A DNA stretch of 11,894 nucleotides from the NCBI GenBank assembly GCA_040880585.1, contig JBBDID010000058.1:1-11894 (forward strand). The letters are read 5' to 3'. Source of the stretch: Paracrocinitomix sp040880585. GTDB taxonomy: Bacteria; Bacteroidota; Bacteroidia; Flavobacteriales_D; Crocinitomicaceae. The notes beneath the pieces were generated by a model. The model was not told the DNA's origin. It ran no database searches and worked only from the letters and a program-made list of their open reading frames with translations. This document shows positions 1 to 8,700 of the stretch, piece by piece. Position numbers and translations under genes: made by a program. Every line of letters starts with the position of its first letter. The stretch's first letter is position 1.

Positions 1-8
1 ACTTTTTT

Positions 9-42
9 AACCTCACTTCATTTATGGAGTGAGGTTTTTTTT
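9..42 (+). terminator. Rho-independent terminator of an off-window rightward gene
   Basis: Bases 9-20 pair with 25-36 to form a 12-bp stem with one G-T wobble and a TTTA loop. An unbroken run of eight T follows at 35-42, the first two of which close the stem. The T-run lies to the right, so it terminates rightward transcription from a gene beyond the left edge. Read leftward, the stem is followed by A residues (T at 3-8 on the + strand), so it should not serve the leftward gene that ends at 197. Confidence 0.88.
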
Positions 43-44
43 GT

Positions 45-94
45 CCCACCTTCCCCGCCACAGGCGGGGACTCCTCCCGAGGGGAGGAGGGGTG
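45..94. repeat. GC-rich double-palindrome (REP-like) intergenic repeat
   Basis: Two hairpins lie side by side. CCCCGCC (53-59) pairs perfectly with GGCGGGG (63-69) across an ACA loop. CTCCTCCC (71-78) pairs perfectly with GGGAGGAG (82-89). CACC (47-50) and GGTG (91-94) can close an outer stem. The block is far richer in G and C than its surroundings. It lies between two convergent transcription units, a typical place for dispersed palindromic elements. Neither stem is followed by a U-tract in either direction, so it is not a classical terminator. Calling it dispersed is inference, since only one copy is in the window. Confidence 0.65.
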
Positions 95-196
95 ATTTTT
101 GGACGGTATGAACTCAAAGTAAAGCTCAAATCCTAAATCTTGTGCAAAAACAGTGGGTGTTTCATTTTCAACGGGATTAACCTGACACCAAATATC

Positions 197-2164
197 TCAA
201 TACATCACCTTCACCGGTTCGCTCATTTTTGAAGAAACTCCATTATCATGCACTATGCGAATTTTGTAGTGATATTCGTTGTTGATGGACAGTTTGCCGT
301 CTGAAAAATCAGTGGCATTTTCATACAGAGTGGCATGCAGCCTGTACTTTCCGTCATTCTTTTTGCGGTAGATTTGAATGGAATAGATAGGTGCGTTGAC
401 ATACTCCCACTTCAAGATGATCTGTTTCTCCTCTAAATTGGCTTCTATTTGTTGAATGAGCGGCGCAGGCCGATACCCGATTTCATAAGTCACGGGTAAT
501 TCTGCTGAACGTGCCTGATTGCCTGATTTATCTTCTACCAGCAGGTGGTAACGATAGCGCGTACCCAATTCTCCTGAAGTGTCAAGGAGGGTGTCTTGTG
601 GTGCGGCGAAGTGTAAGACGGTATCCGTCAACACATCTGTTTGCCGCACTAAAAATTGCTGCGCCACATCTGAACTGCCTGAGTTGACCCATTTCAAATA
701 CACGCCGGTTTCACGAACTGCGTAGGCTTTAAAAACGGGCGGAACCGGCGGAATAGTATCGGGCTTGAGGAGAAGAACGGGCGGCGTATTTTCTCCGTTG
801 TTGTAATTCTGATCTACTGCGCGGACGTAATAATACACTTCAGATGTCAGGTTGTTGAGATCAAGGGTGTCGGTGAAGGCGGTTGCTACATCTAAACGCG
901 TGGTTTTTTCTATGAATTCTTCGGTTAGGGTGTTGGCACGGAAAACGCGATAACCGAGCAGGTCATCATCTTCAGGCGCTTGCCAATGTAATCTTGCTAC
1001 TCCATTAGAATCAATGATTCCCTCCAGTGCTGTTGGAATTCCGGGAGGCTCCTGATCCAGAGAGAAACTGTAATAGGGATAAGAGTAGGCTGAATCACCA
1101 TCAGGCGAAACGGCTGCCACCTTGAAATAATGCCTATCTCCGCTTAGTTTATCAGCTGTATAAGTAAACGAAAATGATTTTTCAGTTCCGCTTGATTTCT
1201 CAAGTTTTTTATAATCTCCGTTGATACTATCTGAGCGCATGAAGATAAATTCTTTGACAACCTCATCCTCCTTACCTTCGTAAAACCCGACAATTCTGCG
1301 TTCATATTCTTTCGCTTCAACGGTATCAATCACACAGTATCCTTTTAACCTTTTCTGGATATAGATTTCCACGACATTTGAAAGTTTACCCGGATCACCA
1401 AAATGGTTGATGGGCTGCACGCGATAATAATACGCCATCCCTTCTTTTACCGTAGTATCCACGTAATTGATGACAGTTTTGTCAGGCTCGTACTGCGAAG
1501 TAAAGTGGAAGAATGGGGTGGAATTGATTTTAGTGAAGTTCTTTTTATCGGTGGATTTGTAAATAAAATACCCGCCATAATAGGGATTCAGTGCTTTCGC
1601 TTCCCATTCCATATACGCCTCTTTCAAGTCAATTCTGGAGAAACCTGTCAGTTCTGAACAATCAGGATTTTCATCTTTTTTATTTGATTTGACATTCACT
1701 TCATTTGAAACGATATCTGACTTATTGAGCTGTATGCGATAGGTATAATTACCCGCCGGTACATTTTCATCTTCAAAATAAACACCTGTAATGACTGAAA
1801 TAGTTTTATTTCCGCTTCCTGCCAAGGTAAGCATGCCGTAGCTCTGTTTAAGAACTTGCTCATCACTTGTGTTTGCCACACTTTCTGCAAATTCTATCAT
1901 ATCGGCAGCAGTAGAGTCTTTCAGCTTAGATAATGTTGTCTTTCTTTCTTTCAAAGGTTTGATTTGAAATTTTTCATCACCCTTGCTTCCTGATCTCATG
2001 ATCGTATAACCATCTTTCAACCCGCTTTGAAAAATATCAGCAGATGTTGGTGCCCAACGCAACTGTACCAAACCATTTTCTTTAACAAAAGATTTCAGGA
2101 TAATTTTATCCTGGGCGGACAAGACAGAGGGCAACAGTATGATTAGTAAAAACAGAATTCTCAT
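197..2164 (-). CDS. Secreted protein with tandem fibronectin type III-like domains
   Basis: A 655-residue exported protein with no catalytic motif. The signal peptide covers residues 1-17 (MRILFLLIILLPSVLSA, then Gln18). The rest reads as about six beta-sandwich modules, at roughly 20-158 (degenerate, with a charged insertion near 60-110), 168-268, 275-370, 373-467, 472-561 and 566-655. The FN3 signature Trp of strand B is seen at 37, 187, 394, 492 and 586. The paired pattern of a Tyr-rich strand (YYYRVQPIN, YYYVRAVDQN, YRYHLLVED, YHYKIRIVHD) marks strand F. Domains 4 and 5 open with PPGIP and IPPVPP linkers. There is no T9SS sorting domain, so it is probably periplasmic or attached to another surface component. 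FN3 domains usually bind protein or glycan; the partner is unknown. The start codon overlaps the stop of the upstream leftward gene as ATGA, so translation is likely coupled. Confidence 0.88.
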   Translation of the reverse strand: MRILFLLIILLPSVLSAQDKIILKSFVKENGLVQLRWAPTSADIFQSGLKDGYTIMRSGSKGDEKFQIKPLKERKTTLSKLKDSTAADMIEFAESVANTSDEQVLKQSYGMLTLAGSGNKTISVITGVYFEDENVPAGNYTYRIQLNKSDIVSNEVNVKSNKKDENPDCSELTGFSRIDLKEAYMEWEAKALNPYYGGYFIYKSTDKKNFTKINSTPFFHFTSQYEPDKTVINYVDTTVKEGMAYYYRVQPINHFGDPGKLSNVVEIYIQKRLKGYCVIDTVEAKEYERRIVGFYEGKEDEVVKEFIFMRSDSINGDYKKLEKSSGTEKSFSFTYTADKLSGDRHYFKVAAVSPDGDSAYSYPYYSFSLDQEPPGIPTALEGIIDSNGVARLHWQAPEDDDLLGYRVFRANTLTEEFIEKTTRLDVATAFTDTLDLNNLTSEVYYYVRAVDQNYNNGENTPPVLLLKPDTIPPVPPVFKAYAVRETGVYLKWVNSGSSDVAQQFLVRQTDVLTDTVLHFAAPQDTLLDTSGELGTRYRYHLLVEDKSGNQARSAELPVTYEIGYRPAPLIQQIEANLEEKQIILKWEYVNAPIYSIQIYRKKNDGKYRLHATLYENATDFSDGKLSINNEYHYKIRIVHDNGVSSKMSEPVKVMY

Positions 2165-5142
2165 GGACTTACAATTTGACAGTCTGTACCATACTCAAAA
2201 TCCATAGTCAGATCAAGGTTAAAAATATTAAATATGCTAGCTTGTAAATTCACCCCACCGTACACATAAGACGGGTTGGGAAACTGTCCCTGTAACAACA
2301 TGGCCATTGAAGCGCTAATTACAGTGTAATTATTAAGTATAATAGGATTACCATTCTGGTCATATTGAATATTCCAATCTCCATCAGTTTCAAGTTTAGC
2401 TGCCCCAGCACTCATTCCTCCATAAGAATATAACTGACCTTGCATATACCATAAGTTAGCTCCTATTGGCTCTGTCATTCCAACGCAGTGAGTCCCGCTT
2501 GCATACCTCACCATTGTCATATCAAATCCCACTCCAAAATTTCCCCCAGCGTATGCATGCCATTTTCTAAATACTCTCTGGTGACCTCCTCCAACTGCGA
2601 CATTAAGACTTGCGCCTGTAGCAAAGCCTGTTCCGTTGGCAATGGCAGTATTGTCTCGACCACTTGATAAACCACCTAAAACAGAACTAACCTGAGGCGG
2701 CGGCGGCGGCATGGGCTCCAGATTTTGTCCTACCATGAAGTAAGTATCAAAGGTCGCAAAATTTAGAACGGTTGCATAGCACCGTGCGCTAGGTTTACCG
2801 AAATGAAAGAACCAAAGGTTCGGTGAAATATAAAGCTGTGACCAAATACTTGCGGTTAGTACTCCGTCAAATTGCGCATCTGCCGTCATTTGCAAATCAA
2901 AGACCTTTTGATCACAGTCAAATCCAACAGCAATTGTGCCTTTAGCATAGCGCTTGGCTCCCCCAGAGAGTATCTCACTCTTTTTTGCAAATCCATAAGC
3001 ATTTCCAGCTAACAACACATTAGACAACCCTCCATTACTATTAAATTCAATTTGGAAAATAACTTCACCGTTAAGCAACTGTTCGGCAGTTTCTCCAGGA
3101 GTTCCAGGAGGTTGATATCTAAAACCAACTCCTGCACTAAAACCTATACTTTTGGAGTTATCCGGTATATAATCAGGTGAAAGGGCATCATCAAAAGCAC
3201 CCGGACCCTTGACCTTATCAATTATACTCTGAACAGACCTTGTATTATCCATATGCCAGGATAATCCGCCGCTTATCTGCGTGAGAACAACTGAAGTTCC
3301 CAGTCGTAAACCATCAGTAAAACCGGTTATTTCAGAGGGCAATGGCAGGGGAACGGTAACGTCAACCGCCCAATATTTATAACTGTTGACCTTTCCAAAT
3401 ATGGTATACATGGCAATTGGGTTGCCATCACCAAGAACCTTTGGTATCTCAATGTTTATACCTCCTTGAAATCCATCCCCGTAAATCGGATCATCTTTCA
3501 TGAAATTAATTAGGCCTTTAAGTGTAAATGCATTTGTCTGTAGATCAATATCAATAGTGTGTATATTAAAGCGATCAAATACGAATGATGGCCGGTCATT
3601 AACCAGCTCTGTTTTGGCAAATATGGAAAAGCCGCTGGTCACCGAAATATTGGTCTTCGTGGAATCACCAAGGTTCAGTCCAACATTAGCTTGCATTCCC
3701 ACTTCGCCATTATTAATACCCAGAGTTAAGGCGTTAAGAGAAATTGGAAATTTTGCCATTTTAGAACCGCCCTGGGTACCTACCAAGTCAAATTGTCCAT
3801 TTGTTACATAAGGAAATCCCGTAACTATTGTTACATTTTGAAATTCAATTCCATCAAATTTTGCTCTTGGATTGTTTAACTTCCAATCTCCATTGAGTAC
3901 CAGTTTGGGATCAAACTTGTGATTTTTAACAGACATACTGAGTGCGGAACTGGGGTTTATCGTTAAAGTAGAATGTAATCCACCTAGTGCCATAGGCTGA
4001 TCCGGACTGGCAGAAAAAAAGTAATCTGGTTTACCTGTCAGTTCATTTTTGGTGATCAATGCAGAATAATCGAGCGCGTTGTCATTCATAATAGGCACCT
4101 TAATCATGCCTGCCATTCCGCCTGAAGTAAGCTCGTTAACAGTCAAACCAAGATTTAAATTATCTATTGAAAATCCCCATCCATTGGCATCCCCTTTATT
4201 CACAGATAATATGTTATTCGCCCCAAAACTCCCGGTCACTCCGGCATCATCAATAAACATGTTTTGTGCATAAATTTGTGTTGGTTCTTCATGTGCAGAC
4301 ATTTTCTCAGGTAATTGGACTTCAAGATAACTCAGATGAAATCCACGCCATAAATTGATGTCATCCGGATATATCTCATGATAACATTGCGGTAGTTGGA
4401 CTGTCGGATTTTCGTAATCACTCATATCAACTGTAGCCTGGGTGACCTTAAACTCAAAATCTTCCAACCCTCTTATTTTAAAAGGAGTGAAATTAACTGT
4501 GGTTACAATATTTTGTATATCCTGTACATTAATTTCAAAGCCGGCGATCACATTTTTTGAAGTATCTGCAGCATCAACAACAATCTTTTTCGATAAAATA
4601 AATTCTCCGCCAAGATTCACTGACTGAAAGCCGTTGCAATCCCAACTCACATAATTTCTACCATCCGGGGGTAATCTGAGTCTGGTATTTTCCCCAAGGT
4701 CTATAATATGCTCGCTAACCAACATCAATTTAGATTGCTCGCTTCCAATAATTCCTTCCGGATTAAATTTTATATCCTTAGCTGCAAAAGCGATTCGTTT
4801 GTTAGCTCCCGGAAAATCAAGTGCCATATAGGCGGAAAAATAGGCACCATCCGGTAAAAAATAGGCACTGTCAATACAGATAATCATCTTGTTTTCCCCA
4901 ACATTTTTTACCAGACCGATTGGTAAACTTGGCGCATTGTTTGGATCAAAGGTTCCGACCTGCTTATCCGGATCCTCTACCGCATAGGTGCGAGACATTA
5001 CAAATTCATACATTGGATTCTCGTTTGCGGTAGTGTCTTGTGCTAAACTATTGACCGCTAAGAGTGTGTTCAGAAAAATATACAGGAAAAATTTCAAGAA
5101 ATTCTTGTATAAACGTTTCGATTTTATAATTTTGGGTCTCAT
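2161..5142 (-). CDS. Large exported beta-rich protein of unknown function
   Basis: A 993-residue protein that I cannot assign to a named family. A long signal peptide with a Lys/Arg-rich start (residues 1-17) and a hydrophobic core is followed by SLA and Gln35. The main body (about 36-800) is almost entirely predicted beta, with repeated short amphipathic strands separated by Gly/Asn/Asp turns. It has few Cys and no obvious catalytic motif. Recognisable stretches include WDCNGF, LWRGFHLSYLEVQLP, DDAGVTGSFGANN and GGLSWHMDN. From memory, similar stretches occur in uncharacterised Bacteroidota proteins found near TANFOR/FN3 surface genes; this needs a search. A proline hinge (M811 plus five Pro, 812-816) separates a Gly/Ala-rich C-terminal domain of about 175 residues ending near YGTDCQIVSP. 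There is no sorting domain. The ATG at 5142 is preceded in frame by a TAA, so it is the furthest upstream start possible. It leads the leftward operon. Confidence 0.87.
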   Translation of the reverse strand: MRPKIIKSKRLYKNFLKFFLYIFLNTLLAVNSLAQDTTANENPMYEFVMSRTYAVEDPDKQVGTFDPNNAPSLPIGLVKNVGENKMIICIDSAYFLPDGAYFSAYMALDFPGANKRIAFAAKDIKFNPEGIIGSEQSKLMLVSEHIIDLGENTRLRLPPDGRNYVSWDCNGFQSVNLGGEFILSKKIVVDAADTSKNVIAGFEINVQDIQNIVTTVNFTPFKIRGLEDFEFKVTQATVDMSDYENPTVQLPQCYHEIYPDDINLWRGFHLSYLEVQLPEKMSAHEEPTQIYAQNMFIDDAGVTGSFGANNILSVNKGDANGWGFSIDNLNLGLTVNELTSGGMAGMIKVPIMNDNALDYSALITKNELTGKPDYFFSASPDQPMALGGLHSTLTINPSSALSMSVKNHKFDPKLVLNGDWKLNNPRAKFDGIEFQNVTIVTGFPYVTNGQFDLVGTQGGSKMAKFPISLNALTLGINNGEVGMQANVGLNLGDSTKTNISVTSGFSIFAKTELVNDRPSFVFDRFNIHTIDIDLQTNAFTLKGLINFMKDDPIYGDGFQGGINIEIPKVLGDGNPIAMYTIFGKVNSYKYWAVDVTVPLPLPSEITGFTDGLRLGTSVVLTQISGGLSWHMDNTRSVQSIIDKVKGPGAFDDALSPDYIPDNSKSIGFSAGVGFRYQPPGTPGETAEQLLNGEVIFQIEFNSNGGLSNVLLAGNAYGFAKKSEILSGGAKRYAKGTIAVGFDCDQKVFDLQMTADAQFDGVLTASIWSQLYISPNLWFFHFGKPSARCYATVLNFATFDTYFMVGQNLEPMPPPPPQVSSVLGGLSSGRDNTAIANGTGFATGASLNVAVGGGHQRVFRKWHAYAGGNFGVGFDMTMVRYASGTHCVGMTEPIGANLWYMQGQLYSYGGMSAGAAKLETDGDWNIQYDQNGNPIILNNYTVISASMAMLLQGQFPNPSYVYGGVNLQASIFNIFNLDLTMDFEYGTDCQIVSP
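2696..2710 (-). repeat. (GGC)5 trinucleotide tract encoding a poly-Pro hinge
   Basis: Five perfect GGC units on the + strand read as CCG codons in the leftward gene. Together with a following CCT they give residues P812-P816, just after M811. Being in frame, gain or loss of units would change hinge length without breaking the gene. Confidence 0.8.
5105..5134 (+). promoter_or_regulatory. Bacteroidota-type promoter for the rightward operon
   Basis: A perfect TAnnTTTG -7 element (TAATTTTG, 5127-5134) lies 19 bp downstream of a TTG -33 element (5105-5107). This matches the promoter form recognised by the primary sigma factor of Bacteroidota. The expected transcription start is near 5138-5141, giving a leader of about 13-16 nt before the ATG at 5154. 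The whole promoter lies within codons 3-13 of the divergent leftward gene. Confidence 0.7.
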
Positions 5143-5153
5143 TTAACTCACTA

Positions 5154-8100
5154 ATGATGTCAAATATAATAAAAGGATTTAATTCTCTCATAGTCATCCT
5201 TTTTTATGCTCAATTTTCTTTTGGGCAGGTGTTAATGGATACCGGTACCTCACTTAACCTAAATACCGGTGGAGAAGTATTCGACGTAGAATACTTAGAG
5301 GTCATAGACAAATATGTAGTCGTTGGGAAATTTAGTTCTATTGGTGGTGTTTCATGTTCTAATATAGCATTCCTTGATGAATATTTTGATGTAGATCCGT
5401 TAACCTGGAATTCTGTTTTTCAACAAGGCGCAAATGCCCCAATTCATGCTGTAGCGGCTTATAGATATTATATTGGAGGAGGAGTTTATACTACTGCTAT
5501 TCATATAGGAGGAGTATTTACTTCATTTGGGGGACAAACCAGAATGGCTGCCGCCAGATTAGAAATTTCAGATGATCAATTTAATTACATAGCAAATTCA
5601 GAAACGCTAGAAGCTTGGAATCCTGACTTTGACTTTAACTATGTATCATCTATTGAAGTTTGGTCGAATAGAATTATATATTGCGGTGAATTTACAACAA
5701 TTCATTCTACAACTAGCCCTGTTGCTAGAGAAAGGATTGCTCTTTTTTGGGGCAATACCGGCTCTGATTATACTACAATCGATCATTATCCTATGGGCAT
5801 GGCATACTCTTTTGAAACGGTGTGGGATATTGGGATTTTCGGTTCATACATATATCTCGCAGCTAATGCAGACGAGTATATTAAAATGAATCCGGCAGGA
5901 ACTTACGCAATAGAGGGTCCTCCAAACCTTAATGAGGCTATAGGTATGTCAGACCTCGACGATAGTCTGATGTTAATCGGCTATAACTATTTGAGTGGTG
6001 GTGGAGATGGTATAACCATGTTGTCTGTTCTTAGAAAATCTGATTTAACCGAAAAAACTGATCATGCGTTTAGTCTTTTCGATCCTGGTGTAGGAGGTCT
6101 CCAGGCATTTGATACGTATAACGAAGTTCTTTATTCAAGCAATAACTCAAGTTTACTAAAATATGAAACTGAGGACATTAATCTGTTTACCGGAATTCAA
6201 CCTTCGCAAACCATCCCATTATCAGGCTCATTAAACTACATAGATATTAATTTTCCCTATTTAACCTACGGCGACAACTTAAAGTCCAACATCATGATTA
6301 AGAAAAATGTGCTTTTTTGTTCTTATTCAAACCTGACAGCTGCAGCCGGTAATTCCAGAATAGGTTTAGCAGCTTTCTGCTTGCCTCCCAAAAATCAAGG
6401 AGGTTTTATTTCGCCGGATGTCACGGTTTGTCAAAATGATGTGATCACATATACAGTTAATGCAGCTGAACACGCAGATGGTTACGAATGGAGCTACACG
6501 GGAACTGGTGTTGACTTTAATACCTGGTTAATTGGAGATCAAGCTACGTTTGATTCAACAGTTAGCTATAGAGAGGTGCAAATACTTGAAAATTTCACTC
6601 CCGGGGTTTTATCGGTTATTCCATATTCTACCTGTGGAGGTAATACCGTAAATGGAGACAGACTTTACGGGGAACCTATAACGGTAAATCTTAATTTAGA
6701 AGCTGTTCCTGATGCAAGTGCCGGTTTAGATACTGTTATTAATTGTTATAATGACAGCATCACGTTAACGGGCAGCTCTATGAGTGTAAATATTAATTAC
6801 TACTGGAATAGAGAACTGAACCCTCTTGGTAATAATTATGCCGGCCAGGATTATATCGCTACTGAATATGACAATTATATTCTAAAAGTCGAAGCAGCGA
6901 ATGGTTGTTTAGGTTTCGATACCGTTCTCGTAGATGTAGATACGATACGTCCAAATTTTGATCCCCTTATTGCAGATGACATAGGTTGTAATGATACCGT
7001 TTATGTAGCCGGAGTCTGTAATAATGGTACGGACACCTTGAATTGGTGGCAAGAAGTGAACAATACAACGCAGTTACCAAACCCGCTTACCGCAACTGTT
7101 CAGGGCTCTTATCGGTTTTATACACAGTTTACTGGAAACGGCTGTGTTGATAGTACAGAAATATTACTGGGGACTGATCAAAACCCACCGGACATTGGGG
7201 TAAATAATTATACCTTACCCCCCCTTGGGTCACCTATTGCTTATATCACTTGCGACTCTACCACGCTGACTTTTGAAGCGATTACAACAACTGCAAACAC
7301 TGTCATAAATTGGACAGATGAAGATACCTTAAGTCCAATCGGCTCTTTCATTGTAGTCAATGATTCAGGATCTTATTACATTCATGCTTACAATTCAGAC
7401 AACAACTGCCATAATTTTTTCCCACTAAAAGTAGGCTTGAATACAAATCCGCCTGTAACTCCTGTGATTATCCCACCGGCGTCAGTACTTAACTGTTCAA
7501 ATGATTCACTAATACTTGATGGCACAACCAGTGGGTCAAATTCACTTGAATGGACGGGGTTAAGTATTCCACCATCCGGCACACCTTTAGCTGTTTATGA
7601 TTCCGGATATTATACCTTAACAGCTACTTCGTCAGTAAACGGCTGTGCCTCTTCTGATTCTATTTTAATCGTTCAGGATAACTCCATAGATGTTTTAATA
7701 AGCAGTGATACTGTTGGTTGTGATAAAGATCCTATTACTGTTTCTGCAGATTATGTCGGTGGTATTACCGGAATCACTTATGCGTGGGATAACGGAACGA
7801 ACACGTCTATAGCAACCTACACCGCCGGAAATGACAGCCTGGCAATTGTTGAAATTAATGGTGATGGCGGATGTTATGGGACTGATACAGTAAGGATTTC
7901 GATTCCGCCTTATCCAACTATGGAAGTCCAGGGGTTTGCTCCTTGCGGAACGCCCAATTCAGGTTATCTTGTATTCAGTCCGCTTACAGGATGGGGACCG
8001 TTTGAATATTCTGATGACGGAGGTGCTAACTTTCAGACATCATCTACCATCACTGGTTTGGATGTCGGTACCTATACAGTCACTGTAAGGGATACGCTGG

Positions 8101-8696
8101 GCTGCACCTATGATTTTGTAGCCGAACTAACGGAAGATGCCGCACCTCCTGCACCTGATTTTCTCCTATCCACTGAGAATTATGAGACAGACACTATCGC
8201 CATTGTCAATATCAGCAGCCCTATGCCGGATAGTGCTGACTGGATCTTCCCTCCGGAAATGATCATACTGGATGACAATGACACTTTGCCACTGGTCATC
8301 CTACCTGACACCGGTACTTTCTTTATCACTATTGACGCCTGGTACGGAACATGCCTCAGTTCCCTAACGAAAGAAGTGCATGTCTCTGAATTTGATACGA
8401 CCATTGCCACCTCTCATAATGCAAACGGCATCAAATCCATGCAACTCTACCCAAATCCCAATAACGGGTCTTTTACGGTAGAAGTGGAGTTTTATAAAAA
8501 GCAAAATGTAGAACTCTCGATCACTGATATGAGTGGAGTAGAAGTCACTCCTGCTTCAACACCATATTCCTATTTCAAAGTCGATCAAATTACTGCACAA
8601 TTTAATTTAGATCCTTCCCTGATTGCCGGTACTTATGTTCTTCGCATTGCTGCGGAGTATGACAGTGCCTATATCACCTTTATTTTGAACCCATAA
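5154..8696 (+). CDS. T9SS type A cargo: propeller-like, Ig/PKD/SprB-like repeat surface protein
   Basis: A 1180-residue secreted protein, probably an adhesin or surface-structure protein. The signal peptide ends at SFG before Gln25. Residues about 26-410 carry recurring GxFxxxGG...A.L motifs (VVVGKFSSIGG near 55-65, IHIGGVFTSFGG near 116-127, YCGEFTTI near 176-183, a weaker one near 386-409). These resemble delta-60/DUF5122-type beta-propeller repeats. A PKD-like module follows (about 413-515; C426 and C494). Then come six modules with one Cys pair each: 531/585, 612/664, 700/752, 781/831, 856/907 and 931/984. The last is a good match to the SprB repeat (GLDVGTYTVTVRDTLGC). Another PKD-like module (about 995-1080) precedes the type A T9SS sorting domain (1096-1180), with LYPNPNNGSFTVEVE, a central DMSG and a closing GTYVLRI. 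The start is ATGATG; an in-frame TAA at 5127 excludes an earlier start. It is followed after 4 bp by the barrel gene. Confidence 0.94.
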   Translation: MMSNIIKGFNSLIVILFYAQFSFGQVLMDTGTSLNLNTGGEVFDVEYLEVIDKYVVVGKFSSIGGVSCSNIAFLDEYFDVDPLTWNSVFQQGANAPIHAVAAYRYYIGGGVYTTAIHIGGVFTSFGGQTRMAAARLEISDDQFNYIANSETLEAWNPDFDFNYVSSIEVWSNRIIYCGEFTTIHSTTSPVARERIALFWGNTGSDYTTIDHYPMGMAYSFETVWDIGIFGSYIYLAANADEYIKMNPAGTYAIEGPPNLNEAIGMSDLDDSLMLIGYNYLSGGGDGITMLSVLRKSDLTEKTDHAFSLFDPGVGGLQAFDTYNEVLYSSNNSSLLKYETEDINLFTGIQPSQTIPLSGSLNYIDINFPYLTYGDNLKSNIMIKKNVLFCSYSNLTAAAGNSRIGLAAFCLPPKNQGGFISPDVTVCQNDVITYTVNAAEHADGYEWSYTGTGVDFNTWLIGDQATFDSTVSYREVQILENFTPGVLSVIPYSTCGGNTVNGDRLYGEPITVNLNLEAVPDASAGLDTVINCYNDSITLTGSSMSVNINYYWNRELNPLGNNYAGQDYIATEYDNYILKVEAANGCLGFDTVLVDVDTIRPNFDPLIADDIGCNDTVYVAGVCNNGTDTLNWWQEVNNTTQLPNPLTATVQGSYRFYTQFTGNGCVDSTEILLGTDQNPPDIGVNNYTLPPLGSPIAYITCDSTTLTFEAITTTANTVINWTDEDTLSPIGSFIVVNDSGSYYIHAYNSDNNCHNFFPLKVGLNTNPPVTPVIIPPASVLNCSNDSLILDGTTSGSNSLEWTGLSIPPSGTPLAVYDSGYYTLTATSSVNGCASSDSILIVQDNSIDVLISSDTVGCDKDPITVSADYVGGITGITYAWDNGTNTSIATYTAGNDSLAIVEINGDGGCYGTDTVRISIPPYPTMEVQGFAPCGTPNSGYLVFSPLTGWGPFEYSDDGGANFQTSSTITGLDVGTYTVTVRDTLGCTYDFVAELTEDAAPPAPDFLLSTENYETDTIAIVNISSPMPDSADWIFPPEMIILDDNDTLPLVILPDTGTFFITIDAWYGTCLSSLTKEVHVSEFDTTIATSHNANGIKSMQLYPNPNNGSFTVEVEFYKKQNVELSITDMSGVEVTPASTPYSYFKVDQITAQFNLDPSLIAGTYVLRIAAEYDSAYITFILNP
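5161..5168 (-). promoter_or_regulatory. Candidate -7 element for the leftward operon
   Basis: On the minus strand these bases read TATATTTG, a perfect TAnnTTTG match, 18 nt upstream of the ATG at 5142. This nearly mirrors the rightward promoter, which has 19 nt to its start codon. No TTG is found at the expected -33 distance, so the call rests on one element and its symmetric position. It lies within codons 3-5 of the rightward gene. Confidence 0.42.
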
Positions 8697-8700
8697 ATTT

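Noticed and set aside
145..163. AAACA/TGTTT stem followed on the minus strand by a short U-run, as terminator of the leftward operon
   Set aside because: The stem is only five pairs, nearly all A-T, and the U-run is five long. Too weak to support as a terminator.
3500..3811. A 103-codon rightward frame inside the leftward 993-residue gene
   Set aside because: Its product has no coherent domain or signal peptide, while the opposing frame is continuous with the rest of a long exported protein.
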